Assembly: GCF_026107455.2 (NCBI RefSeq)
Contig: NZ_JAPCHY010000007.1
Coordinates: forward strand, 177,927-241,926
Source: Xanthomonas chitinilytica
GTDB lineage: Bacteria; Pseudomonadota; Gammaproteobacteria; Xanthomonadales; Xanthomonadaceae
Direction of reading: 5' to 3'
DNA: 64,000 nt
The position numbers and the translations under genes are program-made. Under the pieces are notes generated by a model. The model had not been told where the DNA came from. It worked only from the letters and a program-made list of their open reading frames with translations, and made no database searches. The first letter of the stretch is position 1. Each line of letters begins with the position of its first letter. Of the stretch, positions 54,406 to 63,355 are shown piece after piece.

Positions 54406-54421
54406 CCACAACTTGTTGTGG
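54406..54421. promoter_or_regulatory. 16-bp inverted repeat overlapping the predicted nrdD start of transcription
   Basis: Perfect arms CCACAAC / GTTGTGG with a TT spacer lie 18 bp upstream of nrdD. NrdR boxes are 16-bp repeats near nrd promoters, but their core is A/T-rich (ACA...TGT), which this only partly resembles. The call is a candidate operator, regulator unknown. Confidence 0.45.
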
Positions 54422-54452
54422 AAAAGATATGCCACTACCACTAGATATTGAA

Positions 54453-54466
54453 TTGACCCAGATCAA
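54453..54466 (-). promoter_or_regulatory. FNR/ANR-type box upstream of nrdD
   Basis: Minus strand reads TTGAT-CTGG-GTCAA, one mismatch from consensus TTGAT-N4-ATCAA. Its centre lies 72 nt before the nrdD ATG. A -10-like TATCTT (54429-54424) lies 23 bp past the box edge, so the box centre would fall near -41.5 of a start around 54418, the class II activation position. Confidence 0.75.
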
Positions 54467-54556
54467 GCCGGCCCGCAATCGCTGACGACCGGCTCTATCG
54501 CGGGCGGCGTATGGGACGGGCCGCCGCGGCGCCCCGTGCCCATGCCGGCCGCGGGA

Positions 54557-56836
54557 TCAGGCGGCGCTGCGCATCGCCTGCGCGGCCGCCACCATCGCCG
54601 CCAGTGCGGCCCGGGTCTCCGGCCAGCCGCGGGTCTTGAGCCCGCAGTCCGGGTTGACCCACAGCTGTTCGGGCGACAGCACCGAACGTGCCTTGTGCAG
54701 CAGCTCCAGCATTTCCGCCGGGTCCGGCACCCGCGGCGAATGGATGTCGTACACGCCCGGGCCGATCCCGCTGGGGTAGCGGAACTTCACGAACGCGTCC
54801 AGCAGCTCCATGCGCGAGCGCGAGGTCTCGATCGAGATCACGTCGGCGTCCATCGCCGCCACCGCCTCGATGATGTCGTTGAACTCGGAGTAGCACATGT
54901 GGGTGTGGATCTGGGTCTCGTCGCGCGCGCCCGCGGCGCTGATGCGGAAGCACTGCACCGCCCACTCCAGGTACGCCTTCCACGCCGCACGCCGCAGCGG
55001 CAGGCCTTCGCGCAGCGCCGGTTCGTCGATCTGGATCACGCCGATGCCGGCCGCCTCCAGGTCCGCCACCTCGTCGCGCAGCGCCAGCGCGATCTGCCGG
55101 CAGGTCTGCGCGCGCTCCTGGTCGTCGCGCACGAACGACCACTGCAGCACCGTCACCGGTCCGGTGAGCATGCCCTTCATCGGCTTGCCGGTCAGCGATT
55201 GCGCGTACCGCGACCAGCGCACCGTCATCGGCGCCGGGCGCGACACGTCGCCGTAGATGATCGGCGGCTTCACGCAGCGCGAGCCGTAGCTCTGCACCCA
55301 GCCGTTGCCGGTGAAGGCGAAGCCGTCGAGCTGTTCGCCGAAGTACTCGACCATGTCGTTGCGCTCGAACTCGCCGTGCACCAGCACGTCCAGCCCCAGT
55401 TGCTCCTGGATGCGCACGCAGCGTTCGGTCTCGGCGGCGATGAAGGCATCGTAATCGGCCTGGCCGAGCTTGCCGGACCGGTAACGGGCGCGCGCCTGCC
55501 GCACCTCGTGGGTCTGCGGGAACGAGCCGATGGTGGTGGTCGGGAACGCCGGCAGGCCCAGCCGTGCGGCCTGCACCGCGCGCCGCTGCGGATAGGGCGA
55601 AGCGCGCTGCGACGCGCCCGCGTCCAGCGCCGCCAGGCGTGCCGCCACCTCGGCCCGGTGCACCCGCGGCGAGGCGCGGCGCGCGGCGACGCGTTCGCGT
55701 GCGTCGGCCAGCGCCGCCTCGGCCGTCGGCACCGCGTCGAGCGCGTCGGCCAGCACCCGCAGCTCGCCGATCTTCTGCCGCGCGAACGACAGCCAGGACA
55801 GCAGGTCGGCCGGCAGCTTCTTCTCGCCCGACAGGTCGACCGGGACGTGCAGCAGCGAGCACGACGGCGCCAGCCACAGGTTTTCCGGCGAACGCCGGGC
55901 GCGGGCGAAGCGCGCCAGCACCAGTGCATCGTCCAGGTTCGCACGCCAGATGTTGCGGCCGTCCACCAGCCCCAGCGACAGCACCCGCTGCTGCGGCCAG
56001 TGCGTCAGCACCTCGTTCAACTGCTCCTTGCCGCGCACCAGGTCCAGGTGCAGTCCGTCCACCGGCAGCCCGGCGGCCAGTTCCAGGTTGTCCTCCAGCG
56101 CGCCGAAATAGGTGGCCAGCAGCAGCTTCGGCCGCGGCACGTCGGCCAGCAGCCGGTAGGCCTTGCGGTAGGCCGCGCGCGCGGCCTCGTCCAGGTCCAG
56201 CACCAGGCAGGGTTCGTCGATCTGCACCCAGTCGGCGCCGGCCTCCTGCAGCTTGCCCAGCAGTTCGGCATAGGCCCACAGCAACCGGTCGAGCAGCGCC
56301 AGGCGGTCGCTGCCGTCCACCGTCTTGGACAGCAGCAGGAAGCTCACCGGCCCCAGCAGCACCGGCCGCGCCTGCAGCCCCAGCGCGCGCGCCTCCCGGT
56401 ATTCGCGCAGCGGCTTGTCGCCGCGCAGGGCGAACGCCTGCCCCGCTTCCAGTTCCGGTACCAGGTAGTGGTAGTTGGTATCGAACCACTTGGTCATCTC
56501 CAGCGCGGGCAGGTCCACGCCGTCCTTCTGGATGCCGCGGGCCAGCGCGAAGTAGCCGGCCAGCGGATCGGCGTCGGCCAGTGCGCGATAGCGCGCCGGG
56601 ATCGCGTCGAACAGCACGGCGGTGTCCAGCACATGGTCGTACAGCGAGAAGTCGTTGCACGGCACCACGTCGGCGCCGGCCCCGGCCTGCAGTCGCCAGT
56701 GCTTCCGGCGCAGTTCGTGGGCGACGTCCTGCAGCGTGGCGGCATCGGTGTCGCCGCGCCAGAAGGCTTCCAATGCCTGCTTGAGTTCGCGCCGCGCGCC
56801 GATGCGCGGGAAACCCAGGTTGGTAACGATGGTCAT
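54557..56836 (-). CDS. metE: 5-methyltetrahydropteroyltriglutamate--homocysteine methyltransferase (cobalamin-independent)
   Basis: MetE makes methionine from homocysteine without B12. The N-terminus [18 protein letters not shown] and the C-terminal barrel zinc site (His and Cys in [13 protein letters not shown]; later Cys in [13 protein letters not shown]) are intact. The 759 residues equal E. coli MetE (753). Start ATG 56836 has GAGGAC 7 nt before it. Its ~400-nt leader holds a cobalamin riboswitch, so it should be off when B12 is present; MetH is presumably encoded elsewhere. Confidence 0.97.
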   Translation of the reverse strand: MTIVTNLGFPRIGARRELKQALEAFWRGDTDAATLQDVAHELRRKHWRLQAGAGADVVPCNDFSLYDHVLDTAVLFDAIPARYRALADADPLAGYFALARGIQKDGVDLPALEMTKWFDTNYHYLVPELEAGQAFALRGDKPLREYREARALGLQARPVLLGPVSFLLLSKTVDGSDRLALLDRLLWAYAELLGKLQEAGADWVQIDEPCLVLDLDEAARAAYRKAYRLLADVPRPKLLLATYFGALEDNLELAAGLPVDGLHLDLVRGKEQLNEVLTHWPQQRVLSLGLVDGRNIWRANLDDALVLARFARARRSPENLWLAPSCSLLHVPVDLSGEKKLPADLLSWLSFARQKIGELRVLADALDAVPTAEAALADARERVAARRASPRVHRAEVAARLAALDAGASQRASPYPQRRAVQAARLGLPAFPTTTIGSFPQTHEVRQARARYRSGKLGQADYDAFIAAETERCVRIQEQLGLDVLVHGEFERNDMVEYFGEQLDGFAFTGNGWVQSYGSRCVKPPIIYGDVSRPAPMTVRWSRYAQSLTGKPMKGMLTGPVTVLQWSFVRDDQERAQTCRQIALALRDEVADLEAAGIGVIQIDEPALREGLPLRRAAWKAYLEWAVQCFRISAAGARDETQIHTHMCYSEFNDIIEAVAAMDADVISIETSRSRMELLDAFVKFRYPSGIGPGVYDIHSPRVPDPAEMLELLHKARSVLSPEQLWVNPDCGLKTRGWPETRAALAAMVAAAQAMRSAA

Positions 56837-57042
56837 CTACACAGTCCTCGATTCGTATGAATTGAGGAACGAAGGAACCGCATGCCGCTCCCGCCGCACC
56901 GCACGGGCCATCGCGCACGCCAGCGACCTTCGCCCCCTCGGGCGAACCGGAGCTCCACGGGACACGCGCACACGGGGACATGCCGGAGAGCCGCCCCCGG
57001 CATGCGCCCCGGCCACCTCCCCACGGAAGCTCCAGGTCAGGC

Positions 57043-57234
57043 AGGGATCGCTCCCTGGCCAGGGCAGGTCTTCGGGCTCATGGACGTGGTCCCGGCAGGG
57101 ACCGCCTACTGCCCGTCGCTTCCCGGCCACGGGGCCAGTGCTGATGACGGGGGTCGTTTCCAAATACCGCTGCGGGGCAGCGCCGGAATGGGACGGAACA
57201 GCGTCCGCACCGGCTTCCCTTTTAATTCAATCGC
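57043..57234 (-). ncRNA. cobalamin (AdoCbl) riboswitch in the metE leader
   Basis: On the minus strand the conserved string order is found: TTAAAAGGGAAGCCGGTG, then GGCGCTGCCCCGCAGCGGTA, then CACTGG, GGGAAG and the B12 box AGCCCGAAGACCTGCC (57078-57063). About 210 nt separate it from metE; the leader contains a hairpin with CATGCCGG/CCGGCATG arms (56979-57004) that may be part of the expression platform. Other family features are intact. Boundaries are approximate. Confidence 0.92.
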
Positions 57235-57416
57235 TCAATACGGATAAAGCGATGAAACCATGGCGCCGCACACGTTACGGCGCGGCAACGGCGCGGTCAA
57301 GCGCCGCGTACGAACGACGCCCCGGCTCCTGCCGGCGCCAGCGGTCGCCCCCCTGCCCGCTGGCTCAAGCAGCCGGTCGGCCGCACGCGGTGCGCAGCGC
57401 GCCGGCCGGATACGAC

Positions 57417-57439
57417 GACGGCGGCCCATGGCCGCCGTC
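57417..57439 (-). terminator. hairpin downstream of pgi (weak terminator)
   Basis: A 10-bp perfect stem (GACGGCGGCC and complement, 3-nt loop) lies 51 bp past the pgi stop on the minus strand, but no U-run follows. It is the only structured element between pgi and the metE leader (57235-57489). Confidence 0.45.
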
Positions 57440-57489
57440 TTCATTCCATCCCGCGCCCGCGGAGGGTCATCCCTCCGCCGGGGTCGGAG

Positions 57490-59010
57490 TCAGCCGTGCT
57501 CGCGCAGGTGCGCGAGCATCGCCCGCGTCACCGGATCGTCCACCGCCACGTCCTGCCCCTGCAGCGCCGGCAGCAACTGGCTGGCCAGCTGCTTGCCCAG
57601 TTCCACCCCGAACTGGTCGAAGGCATTGATGTTCCAGATCAGCGATTGCACGTACACCGCGTGCTCGTACATCGCGATCAGCGCGCCCAGCGCCTGCGGG
57701 GTGAGCGCGTCGAGCAGGATCAGCGTGCTCGGGCGGCCGCCGGGATAGTCGCGGTGCGGATCGTCGCTGCCCTGGCCGTTGGCCAGCGCCTCGGTCTGCG
57801 CCAGCAGGTTGGCCAGCAGCGCCTGGTGGTTGACCGTGTACGGGTCGTCGTTGCGCACGCAGCCGATGAAATCGGCCGGCACCACGCTGGTGCCCTGGTG
57901 CAGCGCCTGGAAGAAGCTGTGCTGCACGTCGGTCCCGGCCCCGCCCCACCACACCGGCACGGTGTCGCCGGCCACCGGGGTGCCGTCGAGCTGCACGCGC
58001 TTGCCCAGGCTCTCCATCACCAGCTGCTGCAGGTAGGCCGGCAGCAGCGCCAGGCGCTGGTCGTAGGTCATCACCGCATGGGTGGCGTAGCCGAGCAGGT
58101 TGCGGTTCCAGATGTCGGTCAGCGCATGCAGCACCGGCAGGTTGTGTTGCGGCGGCGCCTCGAGCGCATGCGCGTCCATTTCGGCGGCACCGGCCAGCAG
58201 TTGCTCGAAGCGTTCGAAACCGATCGCCAGCGCGATCGGGAAACCGACCGACGACCACAGCGAATAACGTCCGCCGACCCAGTCCCACATCGGCAGCACC
58301 CGCCCCGGGGCGATGTCGAACGCCTTGGCGGCGCGCTCGGGGTTGGCGCTGACCGCGTACAGGCGCTCGCTGCCGCCCAGCCAGGCGTGCAGGATCGCGC
58401 CGTTGAGCAGGGTTTCCTGGGTGCCGAAGGTCTTGGAGATCAGGATGCCGGCGGTGGTGGCCGGGTCCAGCGCGGCCAGGGTGCGCTGCATCGCCGCGCC
58501 GTCGACGTTGGAGACGAAATGCACGCGGAAACGCGCACCGCCCGCCGGACGCAGCGCATCGGCCACCAGCCGCGGGCCGAGGTCCGAGCCGCCGATGCCG
58601 ACGCTGACGATGTCGGTGACGCCGCTGGCCTCCAGCGCCCGCACCAGCTCGCCCATCCGCTGGCGTACCTGGGCGGCGGTGGCGTGGGCCTCGGCGGCGA
58701 CCGGTGCGCCGGACGGTTCGCCGCGCAGCGCGCTGTGCAGCGCCGCGCGGCCTTCGGTCGGGTTGACCGTCTCGCCGCGGAACAACCGCCGGAAACCGCC
58801 GGCGACGTCGCGTTCGACGGCCAACGCCAGCAGTGCGTCCAGCGCCGCGCGGTCGTACTTCTGCCGCGCGAAGTTGGCGTACAACGGACCGACCCGCAGC
58901 CCCAGCGTCTGCACGCGCCCGGGTTCGGCCTGCAACAACGAGGGAATGCTCGCGCCGCGCAGGCGCCGGGCGTGGGAATGCAGCGGGTCGAATCCGTCGT
59001 TCTGGGTCAT
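57490..59010 (-). CDS. pgi: glucose-6-phosphate isomerase
   Basis: Pgi interconverts glucose-6-P and fructose-6-P. The sugar-binding loop [15 protein letters not shown], the [20 protein letters not shown] phosphate loop and the active-site glutamate region ([13 protein letters not shown]) are intact in 506 residues (E. coli 549; the xanthomonad form is shorter). The start at 59010 overlaps the panD stop by 4 nt (ATGA), so it is the last gene of the pantothenate run. It ends next to a weak hairpin. Confidence 0.97.
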   Translation of the reverse strand: MTQNDGFDPLHSHARRLRGASIPSLLQAEPGRVQTLGLRVGPLYANFARQKYDRAALDALLALAVERDVAGGFRRLFRGETVNPTEGRAALHSALRGEPSGAPVAAEAHATAAQVRQRMGELVRALEASGVTDIVSVGIGGSDLGPRLVADALRPAGGARFRVHFVSNVDGAAMQRTLAALDPATTAGILISKTFGTQETLLNGAILHAWLGGSERLYAVSANPERAAKAFDIAPGRVLPMWDWVGGRYSLWSSVGFPIALAIGFERFEQLLAGAAEMDAHALEAPPQHNLPVLHALTDIWNRNLLGYATHAVMTYDQRLALLPAYLQQLVMESLGKRVQLDGTPVAGDTVPVWWGGAGTDVQHSFFQALHQGTSVVPADFIGCVRNDDPYTVNHQALLANLLAQTEALANGQGSDDPHRDYPGGRPSTLILLDALTPQALGALIAMYEHAVYVQSLIWNINAFDQFGVELGKQLASQLLPALQGQDVAVDDPVTRAMLAHLREHG

Positions 59011-59387
59011 GCGGCCTGGGTCGGGATGCTGTTGTTGGTGTGGGTGATCCTGTTGCTGCCGTCCACGTACACCAGCTTGGGCTGGAAACTGGCGGCTTCG
59101 TCCTCGCTCATGCTGGCGAAGGCGGCAATGATGATGATGTCGCCCACCTGCACGTGGCGCGCGGCGCCGCCGTTGAGCGAGATCACGCCGCTGCCGGCCT
59201 CCGCGCGGATCGCGTAGGTGGAGAAACGGCTGCCGTTGGTGACGTCCCAGATGTGGACCTGTTCGAACTCGCGGATGCCGGTGGCTTCCAGCAGGTCGCC
59301 GTCGATGGCGATGGATCCTTCGTAGTTCAGTTCCGAATGGGTGACGGTGGCGCGGTGGATCTTGGTCTTGAGCAGGGAGAGGTGCAT
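59007..59387 (-). CDS. panD: aspartate 1-decarboxylase (pyruvoyl-dependent)
   Basis: PanD makes beta-alanine for pantothenate. The 126-residue proenzyme carries the self-cleavage site Gly24-Ser25 ([10 protein letters not shown]), with Lys9 and Tyr22 in place and the typical [16 protein letters not shown] start. The cleavage yields the pyruvoyl cofactor. It lies between panC (175-bp gap holding a GCCTTG-CGCG-CAAGGC hairpin near 59481) and pgi (4-nt overlap). Confidence 0.97.
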   Translation of the reverse strand: MHLSLLKTKIHRATVTHSELNYEGSIAIDGDLLEATGIREFEQVHIWDVTNGSRFSTYAIRAEAGSGVISLNGGAARHVQVGDIIIIAAFASMSEDEAASFQPKLVYVDGSNRITHTNNSIPTQAA

Positions 59388-59561
59388 GGGTATGGCGAAA
59401 CTGCAGGAGAAAGCGCGCAGTCTAGCACCGGCGCCGGGCTTGCCAGCACCGCCCGGGACGGGGGTTGCACAGGCGCAGCGGCCTTGCGCGCAAGGCGCCA
59501 CCCCGGCGCCATCGCTGTCATCGCCGGGGCAACGGACGGGACAGGAACTGTCCCGCCGCGA

Positions 59562-60404
59562 TCAGAACTCGATGTTGTCGATCAGCCGGGTGCCGCCCAG
59601 CCGCGCCGCCACCAGCGCCACGCGTGCGCCGCCGACGCCGTCGGCCGGCTCGCCCAGGTCGGGAAGCCGCACCACCGCATAATCCACCTCGAAGCCGGCG
59701 GCACGCAGCTGCGCCTCGCCCTCGGCCTCCACCGTGGCGCGCGGAACGCCGGCCAGGCAGGCCTCGCGCATCGCCAGCAGCACGCGGCGGATGTGCGCCG
59801 CCTGCGGCCGCGTTTCCGCGGTGAGGTACTGGTTGCGCGAACTCATCGCCAGGCCGTCGTGCTCGCGGACGATGTCGCCGCCGACGATCTCGATCGGGAA
59901 GGCCAGGTCGGCCACCAGCTGCCGGATCACCGCCAGCTGCTGGTAGTCCTTGCGACCGAACGCGGCCACGTCCGGCTGCACCTGGTTGAACAGGCGGCTG
60001 ACCACCGTGCACACGCCATCGAAGTGGCCGGGGCGATGCGCACCCTCGAGCAGGCTGCTGATGCCCGGCACGTGCACGTTCGCGGCCAGCTCCACGCCAA
60101 ACGGGTACATCGATTCGACCGTGGGCAGCCACAGCACGTCGCAGCCGGCCGCCTGCAGCCCGCTGGTGTCGGCCTCGGGGGTGCGCGGATAGCGGGTGAA
60201 ATCCTCGTTCGGGCCGAACTGGGTCGGATTGACGAACACGCTGGAGACCACGCGGTCGGCATGTTGGCGCGCCAATTCCACCAGCGAATAGTGGCCGGCA
60301 TGCAGGTTGCCCATGGTCGGCACCAGCGCCACGCGCAGGCCCTCGCGCTTCCAGCCGGTGACGATGGCACGCAGCCGGGACAGTTCGGTAACGGTTTCGA
60401 TCAT
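59562..60404 (-). CDS. panC: pantoate--beta-alanine ligase
   Basis: PanC condenses pantoate and beta-alanine with ATP. The 280-residue product shows the ATP motif [16 protein letters not shown] (HxGH), the [19 protein letters not shown] loop and the [15 protein letters not shown] and AMSSRNQYL segments of the family. Start ATG 60404 overlaps the panB stop by 4 nt. The panB-panC-panD order is complete and in the usual sequence. Confidence 0.97.
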   Translation of the reverse strand: MIETVTELSRLRAIVTGWKREGLRVALVPTMGNLHAGHYSLVELARQHADRVVSSVFVNPTQFGPNEDFTRYPRTPEADTSGLQAAGCDVLWLPTVESMYPFGVELAANVHVPGISSLLEGAHRPGHFDGVCTVVSRLFNQVQPDVAAFGRKDYQQLAVIRQLVADLAFPIEIVGGDIVREHDGLAMSSRNQYLTAETRPQAAHIRRVLLAMREACLAGVPRATVEAEGEAQLRAAGFEVDYAVVRLPDLGEPADGVGGARVALVAARLGGTRLIDNIEF

Positions 60405-61216
60405 GAGGCGTAGGCGTGCTCTGCGTCGGGGAAGGTGCCGGCGCGCACGGCGTCGGCATAGGCGCGGACGGCTCCGGCGACGGAACCGCCTTCGGCCAGG
60501 AAATCCTTGACGAACTTGGGACGGCGGTGGCCGCTGTCCAGGCCGAGGAAATCGTGCAGCACCAGCACCTGGCCATCGCAACCGGGGCCGGCACCGATGC
60601 CGATGGTCGGCACCGGCACGTCGGCGGTGACCTGCGTCGCCACCGGGGTCGGCACGCATTCGAGCACGATCAGGCTGGCACCGGCCTCGACCACCGCCCT
60701 GGCATCGTCGCGCAGCTGCTGGGCCGCATCGCCGCGACCCTGCACCTTGTAGCCGCCCAGGCGCAGTACCGACTGCGGGGTCAGCCCCAGGTGCGAACAG
60801 ACCGGGATCTCGCGCTCGACCAGGTAGCGGATCACGTCCAGCTTGAAGCCGGCGCCTTCGATCTTGACCATCTCGGCACCGGCCTGCAGCAGCCGCACCG
60901 AGGCCTCGAACGCGCGCTCGGGCGTGGCATCGGCACCGAACGGCAGGTCGGCCACCAGCAGCGCACGCTGCAGCACGCGGGCCACGGCACGGGTGTGGTA
61001 GACCATGTCGTCGGTGGTCACCGGCAGCGTCGAATCGTGCCCCTGCACCACCATGCCCAGCGAATCGCCGATCAGGATCAGGTCCACGCCGTTGGCGTCG
61101 AACGCGCGGGCGAAGCCGGCGTCGTAGGCCGTCAGCATCACCAGCTTCTCGCCATTGCGCTTGGCCTCGGCCAGCGCGGGTACGGTCCAGGGCTTGCTGT
61201 CTGCGTGACTACTCAT
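60401..61216 (-). CDS. panB: 3-methyl-2-oxobutanoate hydroxymethyltransferase
   Basis: PanB is the first committed step of pantothenate synthesis, transferring a hydroxymethyl group from methylene-THF. The 271-residue TIM barrel has the metal-binding region [21 protein letters not shown], the [16 protein letters not shown] strand and the [10 protein letters not shown] terminus seen in E. coli PanB (264). It follows folK by 34 bp and couples to panC by ATGA overlap. Confidence 0.97.
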   Translation of the reverse strand: MSSHADSKPWTVPALAEAKRNGEKLVMLTAYDAGFARAFDANGVDLILIGDSLGMVVQGHDSTLPVTTDDMVYHTRAVARVLQRALLVADLPFGADATPERAFEASVRLLQAGAEMVKIEGAGFKLDVIRYLVEREIPVCSHLGLTPQSVLRLGGYKVQGRGDAAQQLRDDARAVVEAGASLIVLECVPTPVATQVTADVPVPTIGIGAGPGCDGQVLVLHDFLGLDSGHRRPKFVKDFLAEGGSVAGAVRAYADAVRAGTFPDAEHAYAS

Positions 61217-61250
61217 GAACTGATAACCGGGAGCGATAAGCCGCTCATTA

Positions 61251-61736
61251 TCACCCTATTGCCGCGATGCCGCAGGAATTCGCCGTCGCTGCAGCGTCAC
61301 GCACCGTTCCATGGCCGGGAATGAGCGTATCGGCGGCGATCTCGGCCAGCGGCAGCAGCACGAATGCACGCTCGTGCAGGTAGGGATGCGGCACCTGCAG
61401 GCCCGGCAGGTCGATGACCTGCTCGCCGTACAACAGCAGGTCCAGGTCCAGCGAACGCGGCCCCCAGCGCTCCCCCGGGGTGCGGGTACGACCGAACCGC
61501 TGCTCGGTCCGCAGCAGTTCGGCCAGCAGCGCCGGCGCCGGCAACGCCGTGGTCACGGTCGCGGCGGCGTTGACGAACGGCGGCTGGTCCTCGTTGCCCC
61601 AGGCCGGCGTGCGGTACAGGCGCGAGGCGGCCAGCAGCCGCGTGGAAGGCAGGCGGTCGAGCGCGGCGATCGCCGCGCGCACGCTCGCCTCGGCATCGCC
61701 GAGGTTGGCGCCCAGGCCGATGCAGGCGACGGTCAC
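61251..61736 (-). CDS. folK: 2-amino-4-hydroxy-6-hydroxymethyldihydropteridine pyrophosphokinase
   Basis: FolK (HPPK) transfers pyrophosphate to the pterin precursor of folate. The 161-residue product from GTG 61736 begins [12 protein letters not shown], followed by the substrate/Mg motif [13 protein letters not shown] and the [18 protein letters not shown] signature. The longer frame upstream lies inside pcnB; the GTG start, 4 nt after the pcnB stop, gives the standard HPPK length and implies coupling. Folate and pantothenate genes are in one run (methylene-THF is a panB substrate). Confidence 0.93.
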   Translation of the reverse strand: MTVACIGLGANLGDAEASVRAAIAALDRLPSTRLLAASRLYRTPAWGNEDQPPFVNAAATVTTALPAPALLAELLRTEQRFGRTRTPGERWGPRSLDLDLLLYGEQVIDLPGLQVPHPYLHERAFVLLPLAEIAADTLIPGHGTVRDAAATANSCGIAAIG

Positions 61737-61740
61737 GCCG

Positions 61741-63114
61741 TCACTCGGCCGAGGCGACACCGCCCCGACGGCGGCGACGACGCCGGGGGCGACGGGCGGT
61801 CTCGCCCTCCTCCGCCTCGGCATGCGCCGCTTCCAGCACCGACTCCAGCTCGCGCCCGGACTGCTGCTGGGCCTCGCGCCAGAAGGCGATGTCGGCCTCG
61901 TGCTCGCTGGAAGCCACCTGGCGCAGTACCAGGAAATCGAATGCGGCGCGGAAACGCGGGTGGGTCAGCGTGCGGAACACGCGCTTGCGCTGGCGCGAGC
62001 CGAAGCGCGACTGCAGCAGCCAGATCTCCTGCATCGGCAGCGAGAAGCGCCGCGGCAGGGCAATGGTGGAGAGCTGGTGCAGGGTCACCCGGTCGGCGGC
62101 GCGCCGCTGCGCCTCCTCGGTGTGCATGCCCTGCGCCTGCAGGCTCATCAGCGCCCGGCAGAACGCCGGCCACAGCAGCAGCGCGAACAGGAACGCCGGC
62201 GATACCGGCTCGTCGTTGGCCACCCGCGCATCGGTGTTGCGCAGGCCCTCGAGCAGCATCCGCCGCAACGCGCCGCTGCGGTTGCTGCGCAGCGCGGCGG
62301 CGCTTTCCGGGAACAGCGCCGGCAGCAGGCCGTAGCGTTCCAGGCCCTCGAAACTGGCCACGCCGTGCCCGGACAGGAACAGCTTGAGCACCTCCTCGAA
62401 CAGCCGCGCCGGCGCCGCCTCGGCCAGCAGCCCGGCCAGCCGCGGGATCGGCTCGGCGGTCGCCGGGTCGATCTGGAACCCCAGCTTGGCCGCCAGCCGC
62501 ACCGCGCGCAGCATCCGCACCGGGTCCTCGTGGTAGCGCTGCTCGGGCTCGCCGATCAGCTTCATCACCCGCCGCTGCACGTCCTCGAAACCGCCGGTGT
62601 AGTCGCGCACCGAGAAGTCCTCGATGGCGTAGTACAGGGCGTTGCAGGAAAAGTCGCGGCGCACCGCGTCGTCCTCGATGGTGCCGTAGACGTTGTCGCG
62701 CACCAGCATGCCGTTTTCCATCTCGCGGTCGCCGCTGCCGTCGTCGCTGTTGGCGCGGAAGGTGGCGACCTCGATGATCTCGCGGCCGAACACCACGTGC
62801 GCCAGGCGGAAGCGGCGGCCGATCAGCCGGCAGTTGCGGAACAGCTGCTTCACCTGCTCGGGGGTGGCGTCGGTGGCCACGTCGAAATCCTTGGGCCGCC
62901 CACCGACCAGCAGGTCGCGCACGGCGCCGCCCACCAGGTAGGCGCCGAAGCCCGCATCGCGCAGACGGTAGAGCACACGCAGCGCGTTGGGGCTGATGTC
63001 CTTGCGGGAAATGGTGTGCTGGTCGCGCGGAATCACGCGCAGGGTGAACGGGGTTGTAACTGGGGAATTGATGGTGGCGCTTCCGGTTGGGGTTTCGGGA
63101 TTGCCGAATGGCAT
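61741..63114 (-). CDS. pcnB: poly(A) polymerase I
   Basis: PcnB adds 3' poly(A) tails that promote RNA decay. The nucleotidyltransferase head has VGGAVRDLL (61-69) and the catalytic KDFDVATDA (Asp76/Asp78), followed by the RRDFSCNALYY and EDPVRMLRAVRLAAKLGF motifs of the class II NTase family that includes CCA-adding enzymes. The Arg-rich C-terminal tail (RRPRRRRRRRGG) and 457-residue length are typical of PcnB (E. coli 465) rather than Cca. It heads the pcnB-folK-panBCD-pgi run. Confidence 0.95.
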   Translation of the reverse strand: MPFGNPETPTGSATINSPVTTPFTLRVIPRDQHTISRKDISPNALRVLYRLRDAGFGAYLVGGAVRDLLVGGRPKDFDVATDATPEQVKQLFRNCRLIGRRFRLAHVVFGREIIEVATFRANSDDGSGDREMENGMLVRDNVYGTIEDDAVRRDFSCNALYYAIEDFSVRDYTGGFEDVQRRVMKLIGEPEQRYHEDPVRMLRAVRLAAKLGFQIDPATAEPIPRLAGLLAEAAPARLFEEVLKLFLSGHGVASFEGLERYGLLPALFPESAAALRSNRSGALRRMLLEGLRNTDARVANDEPVSPAFLFALLLWPAFCRALMSLQAQGMHTEEAQRRAADRVTLHQLSTIALPRRFSLPMQEIWLLQSRFGSRQRKRVFRTLTHPRFRAAFDFLVLRQVASSEHEADIAFWREAQQQSGRELESVLEAAHAEAEEGETARRPRRRRRRRGGVASAE

Positions 63115-63129
63115 CCGGGTCCATATACT
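63101..63129 (+). promoter_or_regulatory. probable promoter of tRNA-Glu
   Basis: TTGCCG (63101-63106) and TATACT (63124-63129) are separated by exactly 17 bp and followed by the GC-rich discriminator AGCGCGC, the kind found at stringently controlled stable-RNA promoters. The -35 lies over the start of pcnB on the other strand. Confidence 0.7.
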
Positions 63130-63156
63130 AGCGCGCTGCGCCGGACGCGACCAAAC

Positions 63157-63231
63157 GCTCCCTTCGTCTAGTGGTTAGGACGTGGCCCTCTCAAGGCTAA
63201 AACAGGGGTTCGAGTCCCCTAGGGAGCGCCA
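63157..63231 (+). tRNA. tRNA-Glu, anticodon CUC
   Basis: A full cloverleaf: acceptor GCTCCCT/AGGGAGC, discriminator G, and encoded CCA. The D arm (TCGTCTAGTGGTTAGGAC), an anticodon stem TGGCC/GGCTA with loop CTCTCAA, and a T arm (AGGGG-TTCGAGT-CCCCT) are all present. Anticodon CUC reads GAG, the dominant Glu codon here. It is the only tRNA in the window; E. coli lacks a CUC isoacceptor, but high-GC genomes often have one. Confidence 0.95.
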
Positions 63232-63249
63232 ACTCCGTCAGCGCATGAA

Positions 63250-63272
63250 AAAGCCCCGCATCGCGGGGCTTT
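63250..63272. terminator. bidirectional terminator after tRNA-Glu
   Basis: Stem AAAGCCCCGC-ATC-GCGGGGCTTT with flanking A and T runs lies 19 bp after the tRNA and serves both it and the convergent sugar porter. Confidence 0.85.
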
Positions 63273-63355
63273 CTCGTTTCCGGGCCCCGGGCCTGCCGGG
63301 GGCCGGCGACCCGCCCGCGGGCGGCCCGGGCCGGACCGCCCGGGGCCACGGGCCG

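Noticed and set aside
56837..57240. T-box or SAM riboswitch for metE
   Set aside because: The conserved B12 box and GCCGGTG/GCTGCCCCGC blocks identify a cobalamin aptamer; no T-box NGGNNN or SAM-I pattern is seen.
59481..59496. GCCTTGCGCGCAAGGC palindrome between panC and panD as a terminator
   Set aside because: No U-run on either strand and it lies inside a coherent pan operon; kept only as a remark.
63157..63240. tRNA-Glu 3' end as an attachment site for an integrated element
   Set aside because: A terminator and a convergent metabolic transporter follow at once; no integrase, direct repeat or composition change is visible.
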